Part shown: piece by piece, positions 34,547 through 44,133 of the stretch
Position numbering within the stretch: the stretch's first letter is position 1
Layout: every line of letters begins with the position of its first letter
Source of the DNA: an uncultured Lachnospiraceae bacterium
GTDB lineage: Bacteria > Bacillota > Clostridia > Lachnospirales > Lachnospiraceae
Assembly (NCBI GenBank): GCA_934899185.1
Contig: CAKXYI010000002.1
Span: 62,001 to 126,000, forward strand
Length of the DNA stretch: 64,000 nucleotides
Direction of reading: 5' to 3'
Notes under the pieces: generated by a model
Database searches by the model: none
Seen by the model: the letters and a program-made list of their open reading frames with translations, nothing else
Told to the model about the DNA's origin: nothing
Translations under genes and position numbers: made by a program

Positions 34547-35494
34547 ATGGCAGAGCAGACATATCAATTTGCATCAGCAGATGGAGTAACACAGATTCAC
34601 GGAGTCAAGTGGACACCGGATCAGGAGCCGGTTGCCGTGCTTCAGATTGTACACGGCATGGTAGAATATATCGAGCGTTACCGTCCATTTGCAGAGTTTT
34701 TGAACAGTAAGGGGTTCGTGGTAGTAGGACATGATCATATCGGACATGGCGAATCCGTTTCTTCACCGGAAGAATGGGGCATCATGCATGCAAAGCATCC
34801 GAGTGACATTATGGTAGAGGATATCTACAGCAACTACCAACTGACCAAAGCAGAATATCCGACACTTCCATATTTTATCATGGGACACAGCATGGGATCT
34901 TATATGACAAGAAAATGCCTGTGCGTTAAGGCTGAGGAAATGTATGAATTGGACGGAGCCATCATTATGGGAACCGGTACAGAGAGTGACGGAACGATCA
35001 ATGCCGGACTTGCCGTGATCAATCTGTTAGCCTTCTTCCGTTCAGATAAGCATCGCAGTACCTTTGTCAGAGATATGACCTATGGTGCGCCTTACAAGCA
35101 GTATGACTGCACAGGTGCCACACCGGAGAAGAGTTGGCTGACAAAGGATGTTGATATCGTTAGAAAATATTATCAGGATCCAAAGTGTACCTATACATTT
35201 TCCTTAGGTGCATACCGTGGACTGGTAGAGTCTACCAAGTATGACAATGATCCAAACAACATCGCAAAGATGAAAAAGGATCTGCCGATTTTCTTTGTTT
35301 CCGGTGACAGTGATCCGGTTGGAAATATGGGCAAGGGTGTTGAGGCTGCCAGAGATAAGTTTCTTGCAGCAGGCATGCAGGATGTTTCCTTGAAGTTATA
35401 CAAGGATGATCGCCATGAGATCTTAAATGAGACAGACCGTCAGGCAGTATATGAGGATCTGTATGCGTGGATGCAAAAGAAGATGGGAGCATAG
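34547..35494 (+). CDS. Alpha/beta hydrolase, monoacylglycerol-lipase/lysophospholipase-like
   Basis: 315 residues. LQIVHGMVEYIERYRPFAEF, DHIGHGES and nucleophile Ser115 in GHSMGS, with Asp in VSGDSDPVGN and His in DDRHEILNE, form the serine hydrolase triad. Overall length and motif spacing match the Hydrolase_4 (YtpA/MGL-like) group acting on lysophospholipids or monoacylglycerols. ATG 34547 has AAGGGGGAT upstream. Single gene ended by a terminator. Substrate unknown. Confidence 0.88.
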   Translation: MAEQTYQFASADGVTQIHGVKWTPDQEPVAVLQIVHGMVEYIERYRPFAEFLNSKGFVVVGHDHIGHGESVSSPEEWGIMHAKHPSDIMVEDIYSNYQLTKAEYPTLPYFIMGHSMGSYMTRKCLCVKAEEMYELDGAIIMGTGTESDGTINAGLAVINLLAFFRSDKHRSTFVRDMTYGAPYKQYDCTGATPEKSWLTKDVDIVRKYYQDPKCTYTFSLGAYRGLVESTKYDNDPNNIAKMKKDLPIFFVSGDSDPVGNMGKGVEAARDKFLAAGMQDVSLKLYKDDRHEILNETDRQAVYEDLYAWMQKKMGA

Positions 35495-35518
35495 CCCGTC
35501 TGAAGAGATAAAATAGAA

Positions 35519-35561
35519 GATCCCTGTAGGAGACGTGTTGGCGTTTCTTGCAGGGATTTTT
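35519..35561 (+). terminator. Terminator after hydrolase gene
   Basis: ATCCCTGTAGGAGACG paired with CGTTTCTTGCAGGGAT (two weak positions), then TTTTT. Confidence 0.8.
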
Positions 35562-35575
35562 GTGTGTCAGGAAAA

Positions 35576-36075
35576 TTCGGGCTGGAATATGTGAGATAAT
35601 AGGGCGACCACGGGCTGGCTATGTGAAAATGTCGCGCAATTTCTGCATCTCTAAAAAGAGGCATTTGTTTTTTCTATTAAAACTGTCTTTGCAAGGTTAG
35701 ACAGCCGTCAGGGATAATGTTCGTCTGATGACAGATATGAATGCAAAACGCATTAGAGGTTCTTAGAACTTGTTAGCAAGTAGACAACTCGGGTACAGGG
35801 ATGTACCCGAGAGGCGCAACCGCACACGGATGTTCGTTTGCGCCGGTTGTCATCGGTTGCTTGCGACTTAGTGATCAAGTTCTTAGAACCTCTTATAAGT
35901 GGAGCCCTGAATATCTGTCACAGACGGACACATCCCGCCGACTGTCGAAGCCGTGCAAAAGACAGTTTCCGATCAAACAAATAGCCTCTTTAAGAGATGC
36001 TAGAAATTGGCTCCTAATATTTTCATATAGCCAGCCTGTGGTCGCCCCAGCATCTGCGCACATCCCCAGCCCGAA
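35576..36075 (+). repeat. 500-nt imperfect foldback with branched apex (candidate structured RNA)
   Basis: The two ends are inverted copies: TTCGGGCTGG (35576-35585) and CCAGCCCGAA (36066-36075). Inward, 35602-35630 pairs with 36019-36047 over 29 positions including two G-T pairs; further blocks pair CAATTTCT, GCATCTCT, GAGGC, ATTTGTTT, AACTGTC, TGACAGATAT with their partners, and 35755-35772 pairs with 35876-35893 (17 of 18). The 103-nt apex holds hairpin CTCGGGTAC/GTACCCGAG (35788-35811), hairpin GGCGCAA/TTGCGCC (35813-35844) and closing pairs GCAAG/CTTGC. Several differences between arms are G-U on the plus strand. No coding capacity is credible. Structured RNA or foldback element; class not recognised. 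Confidence 0.75.
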
Positions 36076-36082
36076 CTGTCGC

Positions 36083-37126
36083 CTACACCTTCTTGCTAAG
36101 AAATGCCCAAAACTTCTTGAAGGGGGCAAGGTCGCCTTGAATCTCTTCGACCTTAAGACGGTTGGACTCGTTAAAGCCTACCAAGATATCATGGTTGGCT
36201 TCTGCCAGATAGTCCATGATACCATCAATGTCGGATTTGATATTTTTCGGACAATGAATGTACTGTCGTTTGGCGGCAGTAATATGCAAGGTATAGGAAA
36301 TAGAAAAGTGGTGCCACAAAAACTTGTGCAGGGTAGAGTATTTGTAGATCCAGAGGATCTGATTGATCGGTACGATCGCCACACCATAATTGGACGTCTC
36401 AATAAAATAATGCTCCGTGATGAACATATCTTCTGTTGCGAGCTGTGGCAGGGTTGCCAGTTCTTCCTCGGCTTCTGCTAAGATCTCGCGGGGCTTGCCA
36501 TAACAACGGAGTCTTTGCACGGGCACGGAGAGTACCGGAAAGGCAATGTAGATGGCATAACGTATAATACTGATAAAAGCATAAAGCCCGCTCAAAATAT
36601 AGACCAGTTTAAAAAGGGTCGTCGGCAGATCCGTGGCATCCGGCTGCGAGATCATGTAAGGAGAGATCGTGGATGCCATACCATCCTGCGACCATGCTAA
36701 GTCTTCCGACAGATAGAGCAGCAATTTGTTCATAGCATTGGAGTTGTATAAGATCTTACCGCAGATCTTAATCTTGTCAATGGTCGGAAGTCCCTGCTGG
36801 GAGTCATCCGGGTTCAAGAGGACCATGATGCAGTCATCACCCATGACCGTATAGTAATAATAGCCCACCGTGCTATCCAGCCAGCGTTTGGTATAACCGG
36901 TAAAGTAGAGGTCTTTGAGTGTGATCTCGATGTAGCGGTTGTTGTCTTCGTAGAGTTTTTCGATATCGTCCTCACCACTGGCACTCGCCGGACGCATGAG
37001 ATTGCTGACCGGATAGAAAAAGGCAAGCAGCGCCAAGATGGCTAAAAAGATGATTGGCGATACAATTCTATGCTGATAGAAAGAGCGGATGCTCCTGCTG
37101 ATATAATGTTCAAAATTTTCTTTCAT
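36083..37126 (-). CDS. Membrane protein of unknown function
   Basis: 347 residues: a short N-terminal cytoplasmic part, a transmembrane segment (SPIIFLAILALLAFFYPVSN), a ~150-residue region with GYYYYTVMGDD and CIMVLLNPDD, a second hydrophobic span (FKLVYILSGLYAFISIIRYA) and a C-terminal domain (HYFIETSNYGVAIVPINQIL, WIYKYSTLH) recalling YcxB-like or PH-like membrane-associated domains. It may belong to a Lachnospiraceae DUF (possibly DUF6709; from memory). ATG 37126 or 37138 as start; the ribosome site TTGGAG favours neither strongly. Its stop lies 8 bases from the foldback. Confidence 0.75.
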   Translation of the reverse strand: MKENFEHYISRSIRSFYQHRIVSPIIFLAILALLAFFYPVSNLMRPASASGEDDIEKLYEDNNRYIEITLKDLYFTGYTKRWLDSTVGYYYYTVMGDDCIMVLLNPDDSQQGLPTIDKIKICGKILYNSNAMNKLLLYLSEDLAWSQDGMASTISPYMISQPDATDLPTTLFKLVYILSGLYAFISIIRYAIYIAFPVLSVPVQRLRCYGKPREILAEAEEELATLPQLATEDMFITEHYFIETSNYGVAIVPINQILWIYKYSTLHKFLWHHFSISYTLHITAAKRQYIHCPKNIKSDIDGIMDYLAEANHDILVGFNESNRLKVEEIQGDLAPFKKFWAFLSKKV

Positions 37127-37298
37127 ATGATTTCGCATACTCCAATATCTTATTTCTCTCAGTATAAGGTTTGTACCGGATTTTTTCAAGGCGGACAAAG
37201 ACCACTTTTCGTTTGCATTTATGGATAAATGTGTTAGTATTACTTATGGTTAAAAAGGTTTACTGGACAAGTCTGCCTTTTTATAGGAAAGAGGTAAT

Positions 37299-38057
37299 AT
37301 GGCAGCGTACGAAAGTTTTGCAGAGGTCTATGATCTTTTTATGGATAATGTGCCTTATGATGCATGGAAAGACAACTTATTGGGCATCTTGGCGCGGTAT
37401 AAAATTACAGAGGGGCTGGTAGCGGAACTGGGCTGCGGCACCGGCAAGATGACAAGACGGCTGGCAGAATCCGGCTATGACATGATCGGCATTGACAACT
37501 CCTATGAAATGCTTGGCATTGCCATGGAGCATCCCACAGAGGGTATCCTTTATCTGTGTCAGGATATGCGTGCTTTTGAGTTGTATGGTACGGTCGCTGC
37601 AGTGGTCAGTGTATGTGACTCCATGAACTATATCGTGGAATATGCAGATCTGGTAGAGGTCATCAGCCTAGTCAATAATTATTTGGATCCGGGAGGCATA
37701 TTTGTCTTTGATCTGAATACGCCGTATAAGTATCGTAGTCAACTGGCAGACAATACTTTTGCCGAGAACCGTGAGCAGGGCAGTTTTATCTGGGAGAATA
37801 CTTTTGATGAGACGACCGGGATCAACGAATACGACCTGACGCTCTATATTCAGGATGAGGAAGATCCGGATTACTTTATGCGATTTGAAGAGGTGCATTA
37901 TCAGCGCGCCTATGAGATAGAAGAGATAAAAAAAGCATTGCGTGAGGGAGGAATGAATCTGCTTGAGATCTTAGACGCAGATACCATGACGACTGTTTCG
38001 GAGGAGACCGAGCGCATCTATGTCATCGCACAAGAAGTGGGAAAGAAGAAAGGATAA
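37299..38057 (+). CDS. Class I SAM-dependent methyltransferase
   Basis: 252 residues. Motif I VAELGCGTGKMTRRL binds SAM, followed by the acidic GIDNSYEML and CDSMNYI and a C-terminal beta-rich substrate cap (YDLTLYIQDEEDPDYFMRFE). ATG 37299 follows AAAGAGG. A plausible promoter TTGCAT-16-TAGTAT lies at 37213-37240. It is four bases upstream of hslO, so they are cotranscribed. The methyl acceptor is unknown. Confidence 0.9.
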   Translation: MAAYESFAEVYDLFMDNVPYDAWKDNLLGILARYKITEGLVAELGCGTGKMTRRLAESGYDMIGIDNSYEMLGIAMEHPTEGILYLCQDMRAFELYGTVAAVVSVCDSMNYIVEYADLVEVISLVNNYLDPGGIFVFDLNTPYKYRSQLADNTFAENREQGSFIWENTFDETTGINEYDLTLYIQDEEDPDYFMRFEEVHYQRAYEIEEIKKALREGGMNLLEILDADTMTTVSEETERIYVIAQEVGKKKG

Positions 38058-38060
38058 AAG

Positions 38061-38945
38061 ATGAGTACATATAAAGATTATATTGTCAGAGCAACCGCGG
38101 CAGATGACGCTATTCGCGCATTTGCCATTACATCAAAGGATCTGGTGGAATTTGCCAGATCCAGCCACAATACCAGCCCGGTCGTTACCGCGGCACTGGG
38201 GCGTATGCTTTCGGCGGCTGCCATGATGGGCATTATGATGAAGGGGGACGACGATATGTTGACCCTGCAGATTCAGGGCAACGGACCGATGAAGGGAATC
38301 ACGGTCACAGCGGATGCCAAGGGACATGTCAAGGGCTTTGCCAATGTACCGGATGTCATGTTGCCACCCAATAAGGACGGCAAATTGGATGTCGGTGGAG
38401 CCATTGATCTTGGTATCATGCGCGTGATCAAGGATATGGGTTTAAAAGAGCCTTATGTGGGCACTGTGCCATTGCAGACGGGGAAGATTGCAGAAGATCT
38501 GACTTATTATTTTGCGACCAGTGAACAGGTGCCGTCTTCGGTCGGACTTGGCGTTCTGATGAATAAAGACAATACTGTGGCACAGGCAGGTGGCTTTATC
38601 ATCCAACTCATGCCATTTACTTCCGATGAGATTATTGAAAAATTAGAGAATAATATCAAAAATCTGCCATCAGTGACAACCATGTTATCTGAGGGCAAGA
38701 CGCCGGAGCAGATCTTGGAGACCGTTCTGGCAGGCTTTGACGTGACCTTCCATGAGACGGTGGATGCGGGCTTTGTCTGTGATTGTTCCGCAGAACGTGT
38801 GGAGAGGAGCCTGTGCAGTCTTGGGGACGAGGATGTGGCAGACATCATTGCGGATGGCAAGCCAATCGAGGTCAAATGTCAGTTCTGCAATAAGGCATAC
38901 AATTATACCGTGGACGAATTGATCGAGATGCGTAAGCACAAATAA
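38061..38945 (+). CDS. hslO: Redox-regulated chaperone Hsp33
   Basis: 294 residues. Holdase activated by oxidation of a C-terminal zinc site: CDC (in GFVCDCSAER) and CQFC (VKCQFCNKAY) supply the four cysteines. The N-terminal folding domain (ALGRMLSAAAMMGIMMKGDD, GNGPMKGITVTAD) is typical. Sits between a methyltransferase and nadE in a same-strand run with short gaps. Confidence 0.95.
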   Translation: MSTYKDYIVRATAADDAIRAFAITSKDLVEFARSSHNTSPVVTAALGRMLSAAAMMGIMMKGDDDMLTLQIQGNGPMKGITVTADAKGHVKGFANVPDVMLPPNKDGKLDVGGAIDLGIMRVIKDMGLKEPYVGTVPLQTGKIAEDLTYYFATSEQVPSSVGLGVLMNKDNTVAQAGGFIIQLMPFTSDEIIEKLENNIKNLPSVTTMLSEGKTPEQILETVLAGFDVTFHETVDAGFVCDCSAERVERSLCSLGDEDVADIIADGKPIEVKCQFCNKAYNYTVDELIEMRKHK

Positions 38946-38961
38946 GATAAGAGAGAAGAGT

Positions 38962-40881
38962 ATGAAAGACGGATTTATCAAGGTGGCTTGCATCACGCCA
39001 AAGGTGTGTGTCGCAGATGTCACTTATAATGTAAAACAGATACAAGAGGCGATGGAAAAAAGTGCCGAGGCGGGGGCTATGATCGTGGTATTCCCGGAAC
39101 TTTGCATTACGGGCTATTCCTGCCATGACCTCTTTTATCAGCGCACTTTGCTGACGCAGGCAAGGGCAGGGCTCTTGGTGTTGGCAGAAAAGACAGCAGA
39201 TTTGCCGGGAATTTTCTTTGTCGGACTGCCGTGGGAGCATCAGGGTAAATTATACAATGTTGCCGCAGCACTTTGCGGTGGAAAGGTGCTGGGACTTGTG
39301 CCAAAGACCTACCTGCCAAATTATGCAGAGTTTTACGAGGCAAGACAGTTTACACCGGGTATGCAGGAGATCGTAAAAGTTTGTCTGGAAGGGCAGGAGA
39401 CTGACATTCCTCTGGGGACAGATCAAGTCTTTCGCTGTAAAGAGATACCGGAACTTGTTATAGCCTCCGAGATCTGCGAAGACCTGTGGACACCGTGCCC
39501 GCCGTCCGGCAGGCATTGTCTGCACGGAGCGACCCTGATCGCCAATCTGTCCGCCAGTGATGAAGTGACAGGCAAAAATGCATACCGCAAAGATCTGGTG
39601 GCAATGACATCGGCACGCCTATATTGTGCTTATCTCTATGCCAGCGCAGGCGAAGGTGAATCCACGCAGGATGTCGTTTATTCCGGGCATAGCCTGATCG
39701 CGGAAAACGGCAGCATCTTAGCAGAGAGTGACCTCTTTGCGACCGGTATGCTTATAAGCGAAGTAGATGTCTATGCGGTCGCTGCAAAACGTCATATGAT
39801 GTCTACCTATGAGATGGCAGATGTTGCCTATTGTGAGACTTCTTTTTCCCTGCCTTTGCAGGAGACAGAACTGACACGTTTTGTAGACAAGGCACCATTT
39901 GTGCCATCAGATGAGGCAAGCCTGCGCAGACGCTGTGAGGAGATCTTGGACATCCAGTCTATGGGCTTAAAGAAGCGACTGGCACACACAGGTGCAAAAA
40001 CAGCGGTGATTGGCATTTCCGGTGGTCTGGATTCGACCCTGGCACTTTTGATCACCGTGCGTGCTTTTGATATGCTGGGACTAGATCGCAAGGGCGTGAT
40101 CGCTGTGACCATGCCGGGATTTGGAACAACAGACCGCACTTACCAGAATGCGGTTTCTATGATAAAAAGTCTGGGAGCGACCTTCCGTGAGATTTCGATC
40201 CGGGATGCGGTGCTCCAGCATTTTGCAGATATCGGACAGGATGCCGAGTGTCATGATGTGACTTATGAAAACGGACAGGCGAGGGAACGCACCCAGATCC
40301 TTATGGATATTGCAAATAAAGAGGGAGGCATGGTCATCGGAACCGGTGATATGTCGGAACTGGCGCTGGGCTGGGCGACCTACAATGGCGATCATATGTC
40401 TATGTATGGGGTCAATGTATCCGTACCAAAGACTTTGGTGCGATATCTGGTTTCCTACTATGCGACCTATCTTGCCGATGAAGCATTGGCAGATGTGCTA
40501 CGCGATGTCTTGGATACCCCGGTATCGCCGGAACTCCTGCCGCCAAAGGATGGCGTGATCGCGCAAAAGACAGAAGAACTGGTAGGTCCATATGAGTTGC
40601 ATGATTTCTTCTTGTATCATCTGATGCGTTATGGCAGTGAGCCGAAAAAGATCTATCGTCTGGCAAAATATGCTTTTGCAGAGGATTATGACGAAGCTAC
40701 GATCCTAAAGTGGTTGCATATATTTTATCGCAGATTTTTTGCGCAGCAGTTCAAACGCTCGTGCCTGCCGGACGGACCAAAGGTTGGTACGGTCAGTCTG
40801 TCACCGCGAGGAGATCTCAGAATGCCTTCAGATGCATGTGCCGAACTATGGTTAGAGCAGATCGCATCTTTATATAAATGA
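38962..40881 (+). CDS. nadE: Glutamine-dependent NAD+ synthetase
   Basis: 639 residues, two-domain form. N-terminal nitrilase-type glutaminase with the Glu (FPELCITGYSC), Lys (PKTYLPNYAEFYE) and Cys (ASEICEDLWTP) triad; C-terminal ATP pyrophosphatase domain with GISGGLDSTLAL and TGDMSELALGW. It amidates deamido-NAD using glutamine-derived ammonia. Preceded by hslO with a 16-bp gap and followed by an L,D-transpeptidase gene. Confidence 0.96.
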   Translation: MKDGFIKVACITPKVCVADVTYNVKQIQEAMEKSAEAGAMIVVFPELCITGYSCHDLFYQRTLLTQARAGLLVLAEKTADLPGIFFVGLPWEHQGKLYNVAAALCGGKVLGLVPKTYLPNYAEFYEARQFTPGMQEIVKVCLEGQETDIPLGTDQVFRCKEIPELVIASEICEDLWTPCPPSGRHCLHGATLIANLSASDEVTGKNAYRKDLVAMTSARLYCAYLYASAGEGESTQDVVYSGHSLIAENGSILAESDLFATGMLISEVDVYAVAAKRHMMSTYEMADVAYCETSFSLPLQETELTRFVDKAPFVPSDEASLRRRCEEILDIQSMGLKKRLAHTGAKTAVIGISGGLDSTLALLITVRAFDMLGLDRKGVIAVTMPGFGTTDRTYQNAVSMIKSLGATFREISIRDAVLQHFADIGQDAECHDVTYENGQARERTQILMDIANKEGGMVIGTGDMSELALGWATYNGDHMSMYGVNVSVPKTLVRYLVSYYATYLADEALADVLRDVLDTPVSPELLPPKDGVIAQKTEELVGPYELHDFFLYHLMRYGSEPKKIYRLAKYAFAEDYDEATILKWLHIFYRRFFAQQFKRSCLPDGPKVGTVSLSPRGDLRMPSDACAELWLEQIASLYK

Positions 40882-40908
40882 GCATAGAGTAAGAGAAAGG
40901 TAGTTATT

Positions 40909-42792
40909 ATGTTAAAGTTATTTTCAAAAAAGGGTGAAGAAGCGGATGCACCATCGACTGTGGAAACAAGCACAGAAGAGACAAAGAACGTGGACAAAAA
41001 AAAGATCGCCATCATCGGCGGCAGTGTCTTAGGGGCACTTTTGATCGTATTTGTGGGATTTGGTATCTTTTTCCAGAGCCATTTCTTCTTCCGTAGCACG
41101 GTCAATGGCGTAAAGGCTTCCGCAGCAAGCCAAGCCACCATGAAAAACCGTCTGCAGGATGCGACAAAGGGATACAAACTTACCGTGGTCGACAGCGAGG
41201 GAGACAAGGAAACGCTTTCTGCGGATGAACTGGGGCTCAAGATTGATATCAAAGATAAGAAGATCAAGGCACTCTTAAAGAAACAGAATGGTTTCCTATG
41301 GGTATATCGTCTGTTCGTACCGGCAGAGTATATGGATGATGCATTGGTTTTCTGTGATACTGATACTCTGGAAAAGAATGTGGCAAAACTTTCCTGTGTG
41401 ACCAATGAAGATGCCAAGGCGACCGAAAATGCAAAGGTCTCTTACAAGGATGGATCTTTTGTTGTCACAAAAGAAGTTTACGGCACGGAGATCGAGGTTG
41501 AAAAATTAAACAAAGAGGTAGAAAAGGCAGCCTTATCTTTGCAAAAAACCTTGGATCTGACCAAGGATAAATGCTACAAGCAACCAAAATACACCGAGGA
41601 CAGCAAGGAAGTCAAGAAACTGATCAAGACGCTTAACGGCTATCTGGACACTAAGATCACTTATCAGATCGGCAGTGCGACAGAGTCTGTGCCAAAGGAT
41701 ACGATCGGCACATGGCTTTCCGGTGACGACGATATGCAGCCGGCATTTGATACCGAAAAAATGAAGGAATTCGTCTCTACGATGAGCAAAAAATACGATA
41801 CTTACGGACAGCCGAAACAACTGGCAACACAGTATGGTGTGACTGTTACCGTACCGGGTGGAAACTACGGATGGCGTATCGACAAGGATGGCGAAGTGGC
41901 ACAGTTGACCGAAGATCTCAAGGGAGGCAAGGATGTCAGCCGTGATTTCGTTTATCAATACACGGCAGCCAGCCATGACGGCAACGATTATGGCAACAGT
42001 TATGTGGAGATCAACCGTACGGCACAGCATGTATATCTGGTCGTAAACGGATCTGTTGTTATGGATACTCCTTGTGTTACCGGAAATCCGAACAACGGTC
42101 ATGTGACTCCTTGTGGTGCTTTCCGTATTACGTACTGTGAGAGAAATGCTATTCTTAAGGGAGCAAACTATAGAACACCGGTATCTTACTGGATGCCGTT
42201 TAACGGCGATATCGGTCTGCATGATGCAACCTGGCAGAAGTCCTTTGGTGGACAGCGTTACCGTGAGGGTTATGGTTCTCATGGCTGTGTCAACCTGCCA
42301 CTTTCGGCTGCCGGTACCATCTTTAGTTATGTGCAGGCAGGCTTCCCGGTACTCATGTATGATCTGGCAGGTACCGAGACTGTGGATTCTCTGACCCAGC
42401 AACAGGCAGATACTTGCAAGAATGCCATCAATGCAATCGGCAGTGTGACAGCGGACAGCGGGGCAGCCATTTTCGCAGCACGCAGTGCATATGATGCCTT
42501 AACGGACTCAGGCAAGGCTTGTGTAGATAACTATCAGGTATTGGTAAATGCGGAAAGTGCCTATGCAAATATCTGGGCTGGTATTGCACAGCAGGCAGAT
42601 GCGGATGCACAAAATCAGGCAAATACAGTCATCGTATTGATAGATCAGATTGGCACACCGGTGACAGCAAACAGTAAGGCAGCCATTGATGCGGCACAGA
42701 GTGCCTACAACGGATTGTCGGATGCCGCAAAGGCAAAAGTCAGCAACAAGGCAGTTTTAGATGCGGCAGTAGCAGCATATAACGCATTATAG
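40909..42792 (+). CDS. Membrane-anchored L,D-transpeptidase (YkuD) with PG_binding_4 domain
   Basis: 627 residues. Short cytoplasmic acidic tail, one transmembrane segment (IAIIGGSVLGALLIVFVGFG), then PG_binding_4-type region (VNGVKASAASQATMKNRL ... LSADELGLKI), and a YkuD catalytic domain with His458 and Cys460 in YGSHGCVNLP. It forms 3-3 cross-links in peptidoglycan or attaches proteins. After residue ~490 come two helical repeats (AIFAARSAYDALTDSGKACV and AIDAAQSAYNGLSDAAKAKV) like FIVAR/cell-wall binding helices. hisC follows after 15 bp. Confidence 0.92.
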   Translation: MLKLFSKKGEEADAPSTVETSTEETKNVDKKKIAIIGGSVLGALLIVFVGFGIFFQSHFFFRSTVNGVKASAASQATMKNRLQDATKGYKLTVVDSEGDKETLSADELGLKIDIKDKKIKALLKKQNGFLWVYRLFVPAEYMDDALVFCDTDTLEKNVAKLSCVTNEDAKATENAKVSYKDGSFVVTKEVYGTEIEVEKLNKEVEKAALSLQKTLDLTKDKCYKQPKYTEDSKEVKKLIKTLNGYLDTKITYQIGSATESVPKDTIGTWLSGDDDMQPAFDTEKMKEFVSTMSKKYDTYGQPKQLATQYGVTVTVPGGNYGWRIDKDGEVAQLTEDLKGGKDVSRDFVYQYTAASHDGNDYGNSYVEINRTAQHVYLVVNGSVVMDTPCVTGNPNNGHVTPCGAFRITYCERNAILKGANYRTPVSYWMPFNGDIGLHDATWQKSFGGQRYREGYGSHGCVNLPLSAAGTIFSYVQAGFPVLMYDLAGTETVDSLTQQQADTCKNAINAIGSVTADSGAAIFAARSAYDALTDSGKACVDNYQVLVNAESAYANIWAGIAQQADADAQNQANTVIVLIDQIGTPVTANSKAAIDAAQSAYNGLSDAAKAKVSNKAVLDAAVAAYNAL

Positions 42793-42807
42793 AAAGGACA
42801 GAGTCGG

Positions 42808-43866
42808 ATGAGTGGATGGGAAACATATGTTAGAAAAGTGGAACCTTATGTTCCGGGTGAACAGCCAAAGCGTAAGGTGATCAAACTAAATACAAATGAA
42901 AATCCTTATCCACCAAGTCCTCGGGTGCAAAAGGTCTTAGATGGATTTGATGCGGGAGAACTCCGGCTATACCCGGATCCTGAAGCCGCAGATCTGATCG
43001 AGGCGATCGCTTTAGAAAAAGGACTTGCCAAAGAGCAGATTTTTGTCGGTGTCGGATCGGATGATGTCCTTGCCATGAGTTTTCTGACTTTCTTTGGCAG
43101 TGACAAGCCTATCCTCTTTCCGGATATTACCTATTCTTTTTATGATGTCTGGGCAGACATTTTCCGTATTCCTTATACACAGATCCCTTTGCAGGAGGAT
43201 TTTCGTATCTGCATTGAGGACTATAAGAGAGAAAATGGCGGGATCGTAATCCCGAATCCAAATGCGCCGACCGGGATCGCAGAGTCTTTAGATGCCATCG
43301 AGGAGATCTTAAAGGCAAATCCGGACGCTGTCGTGATCATTGACGAGGCATATGTGGATTTTGGAACAAAAAGTGCGCTGGCATTGTTGCCAAAATATGA
43401 AAATCTTTTGGTCGTACAGACATTTTCCAAATCCAGATCCCTGGCAGGAAGCCGTATCGGCTATGCCATGGGCAGCCCCAAATTGATCTCTTATCTGAAC
43501 GATTGTAAGTATTCCTTCAACTCTTATACCATGGATCGACTGACCATACAGATTGGCAAGGCATCCATGGAGGATGCACCTTATTTTAAGGAGCAGGTCG
43601 ACCGTATCGTTGAGACCAGAGAATGGGCAAAAGAACAGTTGCAGCGTCTGGGATTTACTTTCCCAGATTCCAAAGCCAACTTTATTTTTGCAAGCCATGC
43701 AAAGATGGCGGCGGCAGATATTTTTACGGCTTTAAAGGAAAAGGATATCTATGTGCGCTATTTTAACAAGCCGCGCATTGACAATTTCCTGCGCATTACC
43801 ATCGGCACCAAAGAGGAGATGGAGCGTCTGTTTGTGGCATTAGAAGAAATCTTGCAGCAGGCATAA
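42808..43866 (+). CDS. hisC: Histidinol-phosphate aminotransferase
   Basis: 352 residues, fold-type I PLP enzyme. LNTNENPYPPSPRVQKVL and LRLYPDPEA at the N-terminus, NPNAPTGI, DEAYVDFG and the PLP lysine in TFSKSRSLAGSRIGYAMG. Makes histidinol phosphate from imidazole-acetol phosphate; members also act on aromatic amino acids. It is apart from other his genes; hisA lies at 60665. GAAAGGACAG precedes the ATG. Confidence 0.93.
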   Translation: MSGWETYVRKVEPYVPGEQPKRKVIKLNTNENPYPPSPRVQKVLDGFDAGELRLYPDPEAADLIEAIALEKGLAKEQIFVGVGSDDVLAMSFLTFFGSDKPILFPDITYSFYDVWADIFRIPYTQIPLQEDFRICIEDYKRENGGIVIPNPNAPTGIAESLDAIEEILKANPDAVVIIDEAYVDFGTKSALALLPKYENLLVVQTFSKSRSLAGSRIGYAMGSPKLISYLNDCKYSFNSYTMDRLTIQIGKASMEDAPYFKEQVDRIVETREWAKEQLQRLGFTFPDSKANFIFASHAKMAAADIFTALKEKDIYVRYFNKPRIDNFLRITIGTKEEMERLFVALEEILQQA

Positions 43867-43894
43867 AAGAAGAGAGAAAGGCAGGCAATCATTT

Positions 43895-44074
43895 ATGGAT
43901 TGGTTGAATATGATAATAAATGTCATTGCTATTTTTGCAGGTCTTGGACTTTATCTGGTTGTTATGCATACTAAGTGGGGACGTGAGCATGAAGGCTATC
44001 AGTATGCCATTATGTTGGCAGCAATCCTAGTGGCATGTCTGGTTGGCGGATTGCTCCGCTATATCTTGGGATAA
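43895..44074 (+). CDS. Tiny two-span membrane protein
   Basis: 59 residues, below common ORF length cut-offs: MDWLNMIINVIAIFAGLGLY, a short polar loop (HTKWGREHEGYQ) and a second hydrophobic segment ending LLRYILG. AAAGGCAGG lies 10-16 bases upstream. Located between hisC and the DUF6472-like gene. No family recognised. Confidence 0.65.
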   Translation: MDWLNMIINVIAIFAGLGLYLVVMHTKWGREHEGYQYAIMLAAILVACLVGGLLRYILG

Positions 44075-44133
44075 AGACTTTTGGCATGAAAGGATGACGC
44101 AAGTCATAGAATGACAAAAAAGGAGAGATGAGC

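Noticed and set aside
35576-36075. Foldback read as a CRISPR array, retron or IS element
   Set aside because: No regularly spaced direct repeats, no reverse transcriptase, transposase or cas gene nearby.
35801-36481. 226-codon plus-strand ORF across the foldback and the 3' part of the membrane-protein gene
   Set aside because: It runs through the inverted-repeat arm and antisense to a well-supported gene; no family resemblance and no ribosome site.
41533-42402. 289-codon minus-strand ORF
   Set aside because: Antisense shadow of the L,D-transpeptidase gene with its HGCVNLP motif.
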